Below, piece after piece: positions 16,156 through 25,300 of a DNA stretch of 35,148 nt. A program made the position numbers and the translations under genes. The stretch lies in contig JALTCK010000033.1 in the NCBI GenBank assembly GCA_027074805.1, positions 1 to 35,148 on the forward strand, given 5' to 3'. How positions within the stretch are numbered: position 1 is the stretch's first letter; each line of letters begins with the position of its first letter. Source of the DNA: Thermococcus sp. (GTDB taxonomy: Archaea; Methanobacteriota_B; Thermococci; Thermococcales; Thermococcaceae). The notes under the pieces were generated by a model, which ran no database searches, was not told where the DNA came from, and was given only the letters and a program-made list of their open reading frames with translations.

Positions 16156-16222
16156 CTTTTAAGCCGCGGTCAAAACTGAGTTTTGAAATTTAAAAACTTT
16201 GTTATAAACTGGTTTTAAAACC
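16156..16222. promoter_or_regulatory. Divergent thi4/thiC promoter with two operator-like inverted repeats
   Basis: A central AT-rich TATA region (GAAATTTAAAAAC, 16185-16197) can serve both strands. On the thi4 side lies a perfect palindrome TCAAAACT-G-AGTTTTGA (16170-16186). On the thiC side lies the related TATAAACTGGTTTTAA (16203-16218) overlapping the perfect GGTTTTAAAACC (16211-16222). The CTG centres are 33 bases apart, about three helical turns. Each repeat sits between the shared TATA and the predicted start on its side, where a repressor would block initiation. Archaeal HTH-ThiN regulators (ThiR) are candidate binders. An alternative thi4 TATA is GCTTAAAAGG near 16154-16163. Confidence 0.55.
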
Positions 16223-16233
16223 GGGTGATTGCG

Positions 16234-17514
16234 ATGACCCAGCTCGAGGCCGCAAAGAGGGGAGAAATAACCGATGAGATGAACTTCATAGCCGAGATGG
16301 AAGGGATAAGCCCTGAAAAGCTCAGGAAGAACGTTGCCAGGGGCCACACCGTCATTTTCCGAAACGTCCGCCACGACTGGGTGAATCCTGTCGCTGTGGG
16401 CAACGTCGTTAGGGTCAAGGTAAACGCAAACATAGGCACCTCCCGCGACATAGTTGATGTAAAGGCCGAGATAGAGAAAGCCAAGACGGCCGTCAAGTAT
16501 GGCGCAGACACCATAATGGACCTCTCAACCGGCGGGGACCTCGACGAGATTAGGAGAACCATAATGCACGCCGTTGACGTGCCGATAGGGACTGTCCCGA
16601 TTTATCAGGCCACCGAGGAGATGCTGGCCAAAGAAAAGGCCATCATCGAGATGAGAGAGGACGACATGTGGAGGGCCGTTGAGAAGCACTTCAGGGACGG
16701 CGTTGACTACGCGACGATTCACGTTGGGGTAACCAGGGAAGTCGTCGAGAAGATGAAGAGGACAAAGCGCGTTGTAGGAATGGTCTCCCGCGGCGGGACG
16801 TTTTTGGCCGCCTGGATACTCCACTGGGGCGAGGAGAACCCGTTCTACAGGGACTACGACTATCTCCTCGAGCTCGCCAAGGAGTACGACGTGGTTCTCA
16901 GCCTGGGAGACGGTATGAGGCCCGGCGGACTGCCCGATGCAGGAGACGAACTCCAGATAGCTGAACTTTACACCCTCGGAAGACTCGTGAGGCGCGCGAG
17001 GGAAGCAGGAGTCCAGACGATGGTGGAGGGACCCGGACATGTCCCCATAGACCAAATAGCGGCCCATGTGAAGCTGGCCAAGGTTGCAACAGACAACGCG
17101 CCCTTCTACGTACTTGGGCCGATAGTCACGGACATCTTTCCGGGTTACGACCACATCACTGCGGCGATAGGAGGGGCAATAGCCGCTTTAAACGGCGCGG
17201 ACTTCCTATGCTACGTGACTCCAGCCGAGCACCTCGGACTGCCAAGGATCGATCACGTGAAGGAGGGAGTAATAGCTGCGAAGATAGCGGCGCATGTTGT
17301 CAATCTAACCCGCTTCGAAGCCGACTTTAAGAAGGACTACCTCATGAGCTTGGCAAGAGGAAAGCTCAACTGGGCTAAGCAGTTCGAGCTGAGCCAGGAT
17401 AAAGAGCGGTTCATTGAGATAAGGAAGGAAAGACCAACCAAAACCGAGGCCTGCTCAATGTGCGGCGACCTCTGCGCGATAAAGCTCATCAACGAGATAC
17501 TTACAGGAGAGTAA
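16234..17514 (+). CDS. thiC: Phosphomethylpyrimidine synthase ThiC
   Basis: This 426 aa radical-SAM enzyme converts aminoimidazole ribotide to HMP-phosphate. The sequence is ThiC throughout (DTIMDLSTGGDLDEIR, MVSRGGTFLAAWILHW, LGDGMRPGGLPDA, EGPGHVPIDQIAAH, CYVTPAEHLGLP). The C-terminal cluster motif is CSMCGDLC, spacing CX2CX3C. This is one residue shorter than the CX2CX4C of bacterial ThiC and probably normal for archaeal forms. ATG 16234 lies four bases after GGTGAT, matching the thi4 start layout. Divergent from thi4-thiDN with a shared control region. Confidence 0.96.
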   Translation: MTQLEAAKRGEITDEMNFIAEMEGISPEKLRKNVARGHTVIFRNVRHDWVNPVAVGNVVRVKVNANIGTSRDIVDVKAEIEKAKTAVKYGADTIMDLSTGGDLDEIRRTIMHAVDVPIGTVPIYQATEEMLAKEKAIIEMREDDMWRAVEKHFRDGVDYATIHVGVTREVVEKMKRTKRVVGMVSRGGTFLAAWILHWGEENPFYRDYDYLLELAKEYDVVLSLGDGMRPGGLPDAGDELQIAELYTLGRLVRRAREAGVQTMVEGPGHVPIDQIAAHVKLAKVATDNAPFYVLGPIVTDIFPGYDHITAAIGGAIAALNGADFLCYVTPAEHLGLPRIDHVKEGVIAAKIAAHVVNLTRFEADFKKDYLMSLARGKLNWAKQFELSQDKERFIEIRKERPTKTEACSMCGDLCAIKLINEILTGE

Positions 17515-17579
17515 TCGGGGATCTAAGAACTGAGATATTGACCTTTCTTCAACTTTTGTAATGAACAAAAGGGAAGAAA

Positions 17580-18278
17580 TCAGAGGAGCATCCTCGCGTC
17601 GACGGCAACAGCTGAGTCCTCGTAGGCAAATATCGGGTTGATGTCCAGCTCCTTGATCTCCGGAAGCTCGAGGGCGAGCTCGCCTATCTTGACTATGATG
17701 TCGGCAAGGGCCTCGATGTCCACAGGCTTCTCACCGCGCGCTCCAGCGAGGATCGGATAGGCCTTGATCTCCTTTATCATGTCGAGGGCCTCGTCCTTGG
17801 TTATCGGGGCAACACGGAAGGAAACGTCCTTGAGTATCTCGACGAAGATTCCACCGAGACCGAACATGATGGCCGGGCCGAACTGTGGGTCGCGGATCAT
17901 ACCGACTATAACTTCCTTGCCGAGCGGGAGCATCTTGTAAACGATGACTCCCCAGAGGTCTGCATCTGGCTTGTAGTTCTTGGCGTTCTCCATGATGGTC
18001 CTAAAGGCCTGCCTTGCCTCCTCGTCGCTCTTGATGTTGACCTTAACTCCACCGGCGTCGCTCTTGTGGATGATCTGTGGGGAAACGATCTTCATAACGA
18101 CCGGGTAGCCGATCTCCCTGGCGAACTGAACGGCCTCCTCCTCGTTGGTGGCGACCTTAAAGTCCGGAACCGGGACGCCGTAGAGCTTGAGTATCTCCTT
18201 AGCCTCCGGCTCGACGAGCGGCCTGTTCTCGGCCTTGGCCTTCTCGATTATCTCCCTGGCCTTAGCAATCCTGTCCAT
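17580..18278 (-). CDS. acdB: ADP-forming acetyl-CoA synthetase, beta subunit
   Basis: This 232 aa ATP-grasp subunit belongs to the enzyme that converts acyl-CoA, ADP and phosphate to acid, CoA and ATP, the main substrate-level ATP step of peptide and sugar fermentation in Thermococcales. EAKEILKLYGVPVP is the ATP-grasp opening. SPQIIHKSDAGGV carries the His and Lys of the phosphate relay region, and MFGLGGIFVEILKDVSF and ELDINPI follow. Length equals the known beta subunits. The alpha subunit is not adjacent, as usual in this order. ATG 18278 follows GAGGTGAT by four bases; TTTTAACT near 18324-18332 is a likely TATA box. Confidence 0.93.
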   Translation of the reverse strand: MDRIAKAREIIEKAKAENRPLVEPEAKEILKLYGVPVPDFKVATNEEEAVQFAREIGYPVVMKIVSPQIIHKSDAGGVKVNIKSDEEARQAFRTIMENAKNYKPDADLWGVIVYKMLPLGKEVIVGMIRDPQFGPAIMFGLGGIFVEILKDVSFRVAPITKDEALDMIKEIKAYPILAGARGEKPVDIEALADIIVKIGELALELPEIKELDINPIFAYEDSAVAVDARMLL

Positions 18279-18381
18279 ATCAATCACCTCATCAGCTTGA
18301 CATTTCCCAATCCGACCGGGCAGTTAAAAGGGTTTCCATTTGCCAACATTTCGTTTCGGCTCGATTTGAAGTGATGACAGG

Positions 18382-18393
18382 GGTATAAATACC
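18382..18393 (+). promoter_or_regulatory. TATA box of the DUF4139 gene
   Basis: GGTATAAATACC, a near-ideal and self-complementary-looking TATA element, predicts a transcript start near 18412. AGGTGA (18413-18418) then lies five bases before GTG 18424. Confidence 0.6.
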
Positions 18394-18423
18394 GTGCCGC
18401 CGAAAGGGATATAGGTGAATTCT

Positions 18424-19728
18424 GTGAAGAGAAAGATGATCGCTGGTATTGGAGGTATCTTGATTTTGATCTTGGCGGTTTTTTCTTTCCAGGGGGAAAA
18501 GGCCATGGGAAGTGACACAACAGTTGTCTTGTATAACTCTGCGAAGATTGGGGTTGTAGAGAAAACTCTAGAGCTTGAACTAAACGAGGGTATGACCAAG
18601 GTTCCATTAAACGAACTGGCCGGGCTCAACATAGCCGAGGTCACGATAAGACCCCTCTCCGGGGGGGTTCAGGTTCTCGGCGTCTTCAGCCGGGGCTCGA
18701 ACGGTGACGTCTACAGTGCCAACGTTGGCGGCGAGGTGGAGATAAAGCTCAGGAGCGGCGAGGTCATCAAAGGCAAGTTCCTCGGCTTCAAAAACGGGAA
18801 GATAGCGGTCGAGGGAGACGGCTACTACCTCATAAACCCGAACGAAGTTGCCTATTTTAAGGCCACGAACCTCGAGGGGAAGGCGAATGCCTACGCGGTT
18901 TTGCAGGCGGACAAGGCCGGAAAGTACAACATCAGCGTAACCTACCGCGTCGCCAACATGAGCTGGGAGAGCAGGTACAAGCTCTACATAGGCGACGACG
19001 CCAAGCTCTACGGCTACATCGTGCTCAACAACCCGACGGCTCAGGAGTTCAAGGACGCAAAGGTTCTCCTCGTCGCCGGCGACGTCCAGCTCTACCAGGC
19101 CCTCCCGCAGCCGCGCGTCCTATACGCGAAGGCCGGTACGGGCGTCGAGACGGTTGAAGTGGGCCAGCCCGAGAAGGTCGAAGCCTTCTACCTCTACAAG
19201 CTGGGAATAGTGGACCTAAACCCCTCGAGCACCATGATGTATCCGTACATCTCTATGGAAGTGCCCTTTGAGAGGGAATACCTCTACGAGAGCTGGCCAG
19301 GGAACGGCGAGAGGCCGGTCTACGAGTCGATATCCTTCAAGACCGACAAAGTCCTCCCGGCTGGGATAGTTGAGATTTACAGGGAGACCGATGATGGAGC
19401 GCTGCTGATAGGCGAGAGGCACATAGAGCACACTCCCAAGGGCGAGTCGCTGAGGATAGGCCTGGGCAGGGACTATGACCTTAAAGGAACCACCACGATA
19501 CTCGAGCAGAAGAATGGCGAGGGCTACGCCTACTACAAGATACAGATAACCCTCGAGAACTTCGGTAATGAGACCAAGACGGTGATAGTCAGGCACCACA
19601 AGTGGGGGAAGATCGTCAGTTCGAGCATCGAGCCCATCGACGAGACGGCGAACTACGTGGAGTTCAAGGTAACGCTTAAGCCGGGAGAAAAGAAGGATAT
19701 AGTCTTCGACTACGAAAACCGATGGTGA
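18424..19728 (+). CDS. Exported DUF4139-family protein
   Basis: This 434 aa protein has an N-terminal hydrophobic segment (residues 5-22), so it is probably exported or anchored. The C-terminal two thirds fit DUF4139: VTYRVANMSWESRYKLYI, LNNPTAQEFKDAKVLLVAG, and the closing ETKTVIVRHHK and KPGEKKDIVFDYEN. Bacterial relatives are called MuiA-like, but no function is established. The coiled-coil N domain of those relatives is replaced here by a beta-rich segment. GTG 18424 is chosen from the ribosome binding site; GTG 18415 is the longer alternative. It ends directly against the converging small gene with no gap. Confidence 0.8.
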   Translation: MKRKMIAGIGGILILILAVFSFQGEKAMGSDTTVVLYNSAKIGVVEKTLELELNEGMTKVPLNELAGLNIAEVTIRPLSGGVQVLGVFSRGSNGDVYSANVGGEVEIKLRSGEVIKGKFLGFKNGKIAVEGDGYYLINPNEVAYFKATNLEGKANAYAVLQADKAGKYNISVTYRVANMSWESRYKLYIGDDAKLYGYIVLNNPTAQEFKDAKVLLVAGDVQLYQALPQPRVLYAKAGTGVETVEVGQPEKVEAFYLYKLGIVDLNPSSTMMYPYISMEVPFEREYLYESWPGNGERPVYESISFKTDKVLPAGIVEIYRETDDGALLIGERHIEHTPKGESLRIGLGRDYDLKGTTTILEQKNGEGYAYYKIQITLENFGNETKTVIVRHHKWGKIVSSSIEPIDETANYVEFKVTLKPGEKKDIVFDYENRW

Positions 19729-19962
19729 TCAGCTTTTCCTTAGCGTTATCTCGAACCTCTTTTCTCCTTTTGTTACGTCCAGAACGAGACTCTTGTCGTA
19801 GTCGATGAACTTCGTCCCGACTATCGCGTAGCCCTCGCCCTTAAGGAAGTCTGCAATTTTGAGGCCAAGATCCTCAAAGAACTCGGCGGCCATTGTTGCC
19901 ATGCTTGGCTCCTTTATCCCGAGTTCATCGTGATACCTTCTTGCGACTTCGAAAACATCCAT
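19729..19962 (-). CDS. Small conserved-looking hypothetical protein, 77 aa
   Basis: I do not recognise a named family. The first half is helical (DVFEVARRYHDEL, MATMAAEFFEDLG) and the second half beta-rich (YAIVGTKFIDYDKSLVLDV, KRFEITLRK), suggesting a compact soluble alpha/beta protein. ATG 19962 is preceded by GGTGGTG at three bases. ATG 19974 is also possible and could be leaderless from a TTTTATCT element near 19995-20003. Its stop touches the DUF4139 stop tail to tail, sharing a TGATCA palindrome at the junction. Confidence 0.65.
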   Translation of the reverse strand: MDVFEVARRYHDELGIKEPSMATMAAEFFEDLGLKIADFLKGEGYAIVGTKFIDYDKSLVLDVTKGEKRFEITLRKS

Positions 19963-20020
19963 GGGCACCACCATTTAAACTACCTTCTGCTAAGATAAAA
20001 CGGTTGCGGTAAAAAGAAAA

Positions 20021-21703
20021 TCAGAGGCGACGCCTAATTGCAAGGACAGCAATGCCCAGAAGCATTATCAAACCTGGGCCGCAGATGCCCCCGCCAGCGC
20101 TGGAACTGGAGGGGGTTGAGGAAGGTACAGAGGTCTCTGTGGGCGTAGTGGAAGTAGTGGTTGAAGTGGGGGTAGCAGTTGAGGTCTGGGTTACGGTGCT
20201 TGTTGTAGTGGTCGTGAAGGTAGCTGTGCTCGTTGTACTGGTTGTTGTACTTGTTACCGAAGTTGTGGTTGTGGAGGTGCCTGTAGTCGTGGTTTCGGGC
20301 GGTTTGGGCCCGTAGTAGTACTGGAGTATAACCGGTAAGGATACATCCTTTGGAATGGCACTGCTCTCCTTTACAGTGGGTTTAACCTCAGAGGGTTCAA
20401 TGTGTGGGGCGGCAATGGTGGGGTTAGGGGAATAAGTCAATGCCTTGAAAGACTGATAAATCAGGTTGGAATCCTTGACACCGTTATTAAAGATGGCGCC
20501 ACTGGTTGGGAGCTTGAGTATCCAGGCACTGGTCTGCGCCTTCCCGAAGCTGGAGGTTGAACCAAGGATCACTATACCCTTTGGGGACCCAACCAGGCTA
20601 AACGCGCGTTCGTTGTCTTTTCCACCGTAAATTTTCTGCCAATCCGCCTTTCCGGTGCTGGGTGAGAAGCTGATGATCCATGTCTTAGAACCTCCACTGG
20701 CGGAAGCACTGTACGTGTATCCCGTCAAGAATCCACAGTATGGATTGAACACTGCTAAAGAGGTCCCGACGTCAACGCCGGTTCCACCGTAAGTCCGCAC
20801 CCACTTCAGATCTCCACTGGAGTTAAGCCTTCCAACCCAGAGGTCATAGTCACCAGCACCGAAGCTCTTTGTGGATCCAACGAAAATCACGTCTCCGTCC
20901 AGCAAACTTATTCCAGACACCCACTCGTTGTCAACTCCTCCAAGTATCTTGTTCCAGATAAGGTCCCCATTGCTATCCAGTTTAAGTATCCATCCGTTTC
21001 CTCCCTCTCCGAAATGGTTGTATGGAGCGGAGACGCTCAACCAGTACACGCCCCCGACGTAGATGTTGTTTGAGTCATCAATTGCAACTGAGTCTCCCCA
21101 GTCCCAATTGGTTCTGCCGTAAGTCTTGCTCCAAACCACATCCCCAGTTCCACTTAGCTTTAGAATCCAGAGATCCGAGGACTTCCCTGGGTTGGCCCCA
21201 TAGCTCGTGGTTCCACCTACTATCACTATCTTGCCCGTGTGGTCGATTGCGACGTCCATTGCCCTGTCATCTCCAGGCCCACCGTACGTTCTCTGCCATC
21301 GTATTCTCCCGTCTGGATAGAGACGGAGTACCCAGACGTCATAGCTTCCAGCACCGTAGCTCTCGGTAGCTCCAACGACTATGATGTCCCCGTTAGGTCC
21401 TATTGTGACCCCGGTGGGATAGTCATCTTTTGAGCCTCCATACACCTTGGCCCATTCAACTACCCCATAGGGAGAAAACTTAATCACAAGAACGTCGCCG
21501 TTGTACTTCTCCATTGCGACCCATCCAACCGCGATAATACTCCCATCATCAAGCTGGGTTGCAGCATTGAGACGCAACCATCCGGATCCCCCGAGACTTT
21601 CTATCCAGTATGCCTGGGACTCATCTGCACCTACACTAAGAAACCCTGCCGTGCTGAAAAGCAGGAAGGACACTAAGAGTAAGACCGTCAGCTTTGTCGC
21701 CAT
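20021..21703 (-). CDS. Cell-surface beta-propeller protein with Thr-rich stalk and CGP-CTERM
   Basis: This 560 aa secreted protein has a signal peptide (residues 1-27) followed by about six repeats of 50-60 residues with the pattern W-x-K-x-YGG-x-D, then a Gly-rich IxxVG-x-T-x-S-x-GAG-x-x-D-W, typical of SBBP/delta-60-type propellers. After residue 475 comes a stalk made almost only of Thr with Ser, Val and Pro, a likely glycosylation zone. The end, GGGICGPGLIMLLGIAVLA plus RRRL, is the CGP-CTERM sorting signal of Thermococcaceae. GGAGGTG precedes ATG 21703; ATG 21706 is three bases earlier. Probably surface-exposed; ligand unknown. Confidence 0.88.
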   Translation of the reverse strand: MATKLTVLLLVSFLLFSTAGFLSVGADESQAYWIESLGGSGWLRLNAATQLDDGSIIAVGWVAMEKYNGDVLVIKFSPYGVVEWAKVYGGSKDDYPTGVTIGPNGDIIVVGATESYGAGSYDVWVLRLYPDGRIRWQRTYGGPGDDRAMDVAIDHTGKIVIVGGTTSYGANPGKSSDLWILKLSGTGDVVWSKTYGRTNWDWGDSVAIDDSNNIYVGGVYWLSVSAPYNHFGEGGNGWILKLDSNGDLIWNKILGGVDNEWVSGISLLDGDVIFVGSTKSFGAGDYDLWVGRLNSSGDLKWVRTYGGTGVDVGTSLAVFNPYCGFLTGYTYSASASGGSKTWIISFSPSTGKADWQKIYGGKDNERAFSLVGSPKGIVILGSTSSFGKAQTSAWILKLPTSGAIFNNGVKDSNLIYQSFKALTYSPNPTIAAPHIEPSEVKPTVKESSAIPKDVSLPVILQYYYGPKPPETTTTGTSTTTTSVTSTTTSTTSTATFTTTTTSTVTQTSTATPTSTTTSTTPTETSVPSSTPSSSSAGGGICGPGLIMLLGIAVLAIRRRL

Positions 21704-21804
21704 CATACCACCTCCATGGTAACGACCCTAATAAGTTAGGAGTTTCAACTAAATAAGTTTAACTCACTCCAAAAGCTTAAAACACCTTCAACCAGAGAGG
21801 TGTC

Positions 21805-22353
21805 ATGCAGCTTGAAGAGGGCACAATCAAGAAGGGTGATAGATACTACAGAAGGGGTAAAGTCCTCTGGGTCGTCAAGTACGGGGAGAGGCTGTTCTCA
21901 AAGGTGCTCGGGACTTATCCCTATTACGTTGAACTGGATCTTAAAACTGGCAAAAACGTGTGCACCTGTCCGCTTGGGGGAGACTGTAAGCACGTGGCCG
22001 CCACAATGAAAGCCTATGATAGCGGGGCCTACTTTGAGGCACTCTCAAAAAGCGTGGAGGTGTTTCCAGAAGCCACTGCTATGGAGTTTCTAAGCGAGGT
22101 CCCTGAACTGGCTCTCGATGTAACCCTCAAGGAACTAAAATTCTCCCTCAGCACGGACGAGAGCGGAAGCGAGGTAGCATGGCTCTTCCGTAGGGCCATA
22201 AAGCTCATAGAAAAGAGCGGGAGGGAGGAAGCTCTCCACATCCTGGAGGAGGTTCTTGAAGAGTACAAGCACGTGTTTCCGGACTATGACCTAACGATAA
22301 AGCTTGAGAAGGAACTAAGAGCCATTGAAGCCTCGTTTCAAAAAGCCTTATAA
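21805..22353 (+). CDS. SWIM zinc-finger protein
   Basis: This 182 aa protein has an SWIM motif, CTCPLGGDCKH (Cys53, Cys55, Cys61, His63; CxCx5CxH), preceded by a beta-rich region. SWIM domains bind DNA or proteins. The C-terminal two thirds are helical and charged without a recognised domain. A TATA-like GCTTAAAACA at 21775-21784 predicts a start at or just before ATG 21805, so it may be leaderless. GAGGTG two bases upstream is too close for typical use. It sits 39 bases before rgy and its 3' end carries the rgy promoter. Confidence 0.8.
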   Translation: MQLEEGTIKKGDRYYRRGKVLWVVKYGERLFSKVLGTYPYYVELDLKTGKNVCTCPLGGDCKHVAATMKAYDSGAYFEALSKSVEVFPEATAMEFLSEVPELALDVTLKELKFSLSTDESGSEVAWLFRRAIKLIEKSGREEALHILEEVLEEYKHVFPDYDLTIKLEKELRAIEASFQKAL

Positions 22354-22388
22354 ACCCACCACTACTCAAAATAAAACTTAGAGGGTGA
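22347..22388 (+). promoter_or_regulatory. Reverse gyrase promoter and ribosome binding site
   Basis: CTTATAAAC (22347-22355) overlaps the stop codon of the SWIM gene and predicts transcription from about 22376. GAGGGTGA (22381-22388) is four bases before ATG 22393. Confidence 0.55.
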
Positions 22389-22392
22389 GATA

Positions 22393-25300
22393 ATGAAGGC
22401 CATTTATCGGGATATGTGCCCAAACTGTTCTGGCAGAGTCTCCGATGAGAGGTTGTACTTTAAAAATCCCTGTTCCGAATGTATTCCTCAGCCCCTTCAT
22501 GTTGACTCTTATTTTGACCTTATAGGTGCTGTGAGGAACGCTCTTGCACTTCGTGGCACGTTAAAAGAATGGGAAAGACTGTATGAACTTGAAAACGGAC
22601 TGAGGGAGGTAGAGTCATTTTTTGAGAAGGCTACCGGCTTCACCTTCTGGAGCGCTCAGAGAACCTGGGTGAAGAGGCTCCTCAAAGGGCGGAGCTTTTC
22701 AATCATAGCCCCAACGGGAATGGGCAAGAGCACCTTTGGTGCCTTCATGGCTGTGTGGTATGCCCTCAGGGGTAAGAAGTCATACATAGTCGTTCCAACG
22801 ACTTCACTTGTCATCCAAACAGCTAAGAAAATTGAGAAGATCGTTGAGAGGGCAGGTGTTGAGGCCAGAGTGGCGTATTACCACGGGAACCTCAGGAAGA
22901 AGGAAAAGGAGGACATGCTGCGGAAAATTCAGGGGGAGGAGTATGAGATACTTATAACCAGTGCCCAGTGGCTCTCAAGGAAGTACGGGGAAATTCTGAA
23001 GGGAAGGCACTTCGATTTCCTCTTCGTGGATGATGTCGACGCCTTTCTGAAAGCAAGCAAGAACATAGACCGGTCCCTTCTCCTCCTCGGATTCAACGAG
23101 GATATGATAGAAAAAGCATGGGAGATAATCCGACTGAAAAAAGAGATGGCTCGGTATCTCAACGGTCGGGCTGAAGACAGGGATGAAAGGCTCAAAGAGT
23201 TGAACGGGAAGATAAGGTCCATACAGCGGGATATAGAGGCGTACAAGGCCAAACATGAGATAGGAAAAATGGTCATAGCTTCTGCCACCGGAAGCGCAAG
23301 GGGGGACAGGATAAAGCTCTACCGAGAGCTCCTTGGATTCGAAGTTGGGAGTGGAAGGAGTGCACTCAGAAACGTAGTGGACAGTTACATGAAGCCCAAG
23401 AAGGACATAGGAGAGCACCTGGAGGAGCTCCTTGAGAGGCTTGGAAAAGGCGGGATAATATTCACACCCATCGACCAGGGCTTGGGCTATGCGGAGGAGC
23501 TCGCGAAGTACCTCCGCGAACGTGGTTTTAAAGTTGAACTGGTAAGTTCTAAGAATAGGAAGGCCATCGAGCGCTTTGAGAGTGGCGAAGCCGATTATCT
23601 GATAGGCTCAGCCACCTACTACGGCTCCCTCGTCCGAGGTCTTGATTTGCCACACCTCATCCGTTATGCCGTCTTCACAGGAGTTCCAAAGTTCAGGTTT
23701 TCGATAGATCTTGAGAGGCCGACAATCTACCGAGCCCTCGGTCTGCTCAGTGAGGTTATGGACTTCCTAAGTGACGAAGACAGGAAGCAGGCTGAAAAGT
23801 TACACGCAAGGCTGAGAAGGTTGATACGTAACATACCGCAGTTTGAACTTCTGAAGATAGAGGAGGCCCTGGCAGAGGGGCTCCCGATAGAAAACGGCTT
23901 TCACAATCATGTACTTGATGTCTTCAGGGAACTCGTCGAGTTTCTTAGGAGGGTTTTGAGGGACGAAGAGGTCATGAAGAAGTTGGCTGAAGATCCCTTT
24001 ATAAGCCTAAATGAGGAGGGAGGTAAATGGTACGTAGAGATTCCGGATGTGAGGACCTACATCCAGGCAACGGGAAGGACAAGCCGTTTGTTTGCCGGTG
24101 GAATAACGAAAGGTCTCAGCGTCCTCATAGTCGACAACGAAAAGGTCTTCAACGGCTTAGTGAGGCAGATGCGCTGGCGCTTCACCGAGTTCAAGATGGT
24201 ACCCTTTGAGGAGCTTAATCTGGATGAAATTCTGGGACAAATAGATGAGGATAGGGAGAAGGTCCGTCTGGTGATGGAGGGCAAGATAAGCGCCAGGGTG
24301 AAGGATCTCGTTAAATCAGCCCTCATGATAGTTGAGAGCCCCAACAAGGCCAGAACCATAGCGAACTTTTTCGGTCAGCCCAGCAAGACGCGCATAGGTG
24401 ATTTAGTCGCTTATGAGGTCAGTATAGGCAACATGATGCTGACGATTTTGGCCAGCGGCGGGCATATGTTCGACCTCGTGACGAATGAGGGCTACCATGG
24501 TGTCCTGATCAAACGGGAGGGGGAACCCTTTAAGTTCATCCCGGTTTACGACACGATAAAGCGCTGCCGCGACTGTGGTCATCAGTTCGTGGACTGGGAG
24601 GAAAAAGGCGTCTGTCCGCGTTGCGGCTCAACAAATGTGCGGGATGCCCTCGAGAACGTCAAGGCAATGCGTGAGCTGGCTCAGGAGGTTGACGAGATTC
24701 TAATAGCAACCGACCCCGATACCGAGGGGGAAAAAATAGCCTGGGATATAAGGAACGTCCTAAGTCCTTACACGCCGAACATCAAACGCATAGAGTTCCA
24801 TGAGGTTACGAGGCCGGCAATTATGAGGGCAATAAGCGAGGCCAGGGACGTCAACGAGGGACGTGTGAATGCTCAGCTTGTAAGGCGCATAGAGGATAGG
24901 TGGATAGGCTTTGAGCTGAGTCAGGAGCTCCAAAGGGTCTTCGAGAACCACAACCTCTCTGCAGGAAGGGTTCAGACTCCAGTGCTTGGCTGGATAATAG
25001 AAAGGTACAAGGAGTTCACCGAAAGCGAGACTTACTTCCTCGGTCTTACCCTCGAGAATGGCCTTCATATGACTGTGGAGATAGGGAAGGAGGGCAAAAA
25101 GGTCGAACCCCCTGAGTACGTCACCGTTGAAGACGTCCAGCTCGAGGATAGGGAGCTGAACCCGTCGCCACCGTATACCACCGATGCGATGCTTAAGGAT
25201 GCATCAACTTTCCTTAAGCTCTCGGCACCCCAGACGATGCGTTTAGCTCAAGATCTCTTCGAGCTCGGTCTGATTACCTATCACCGCACTGACTCGACTC

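Noticed and set aside
18371..18423. GTGATGA as a possible C box of a C/D small RNA
   Set aside because: No D box or internal C'/D' pair at the right spacing; it overlaps the DUF4139 promoter.
20052..20315. 87-codon Val-rich plus-strand frame
   Set aside because: It is the complement of the Thr-rich stalk of the surface protein.
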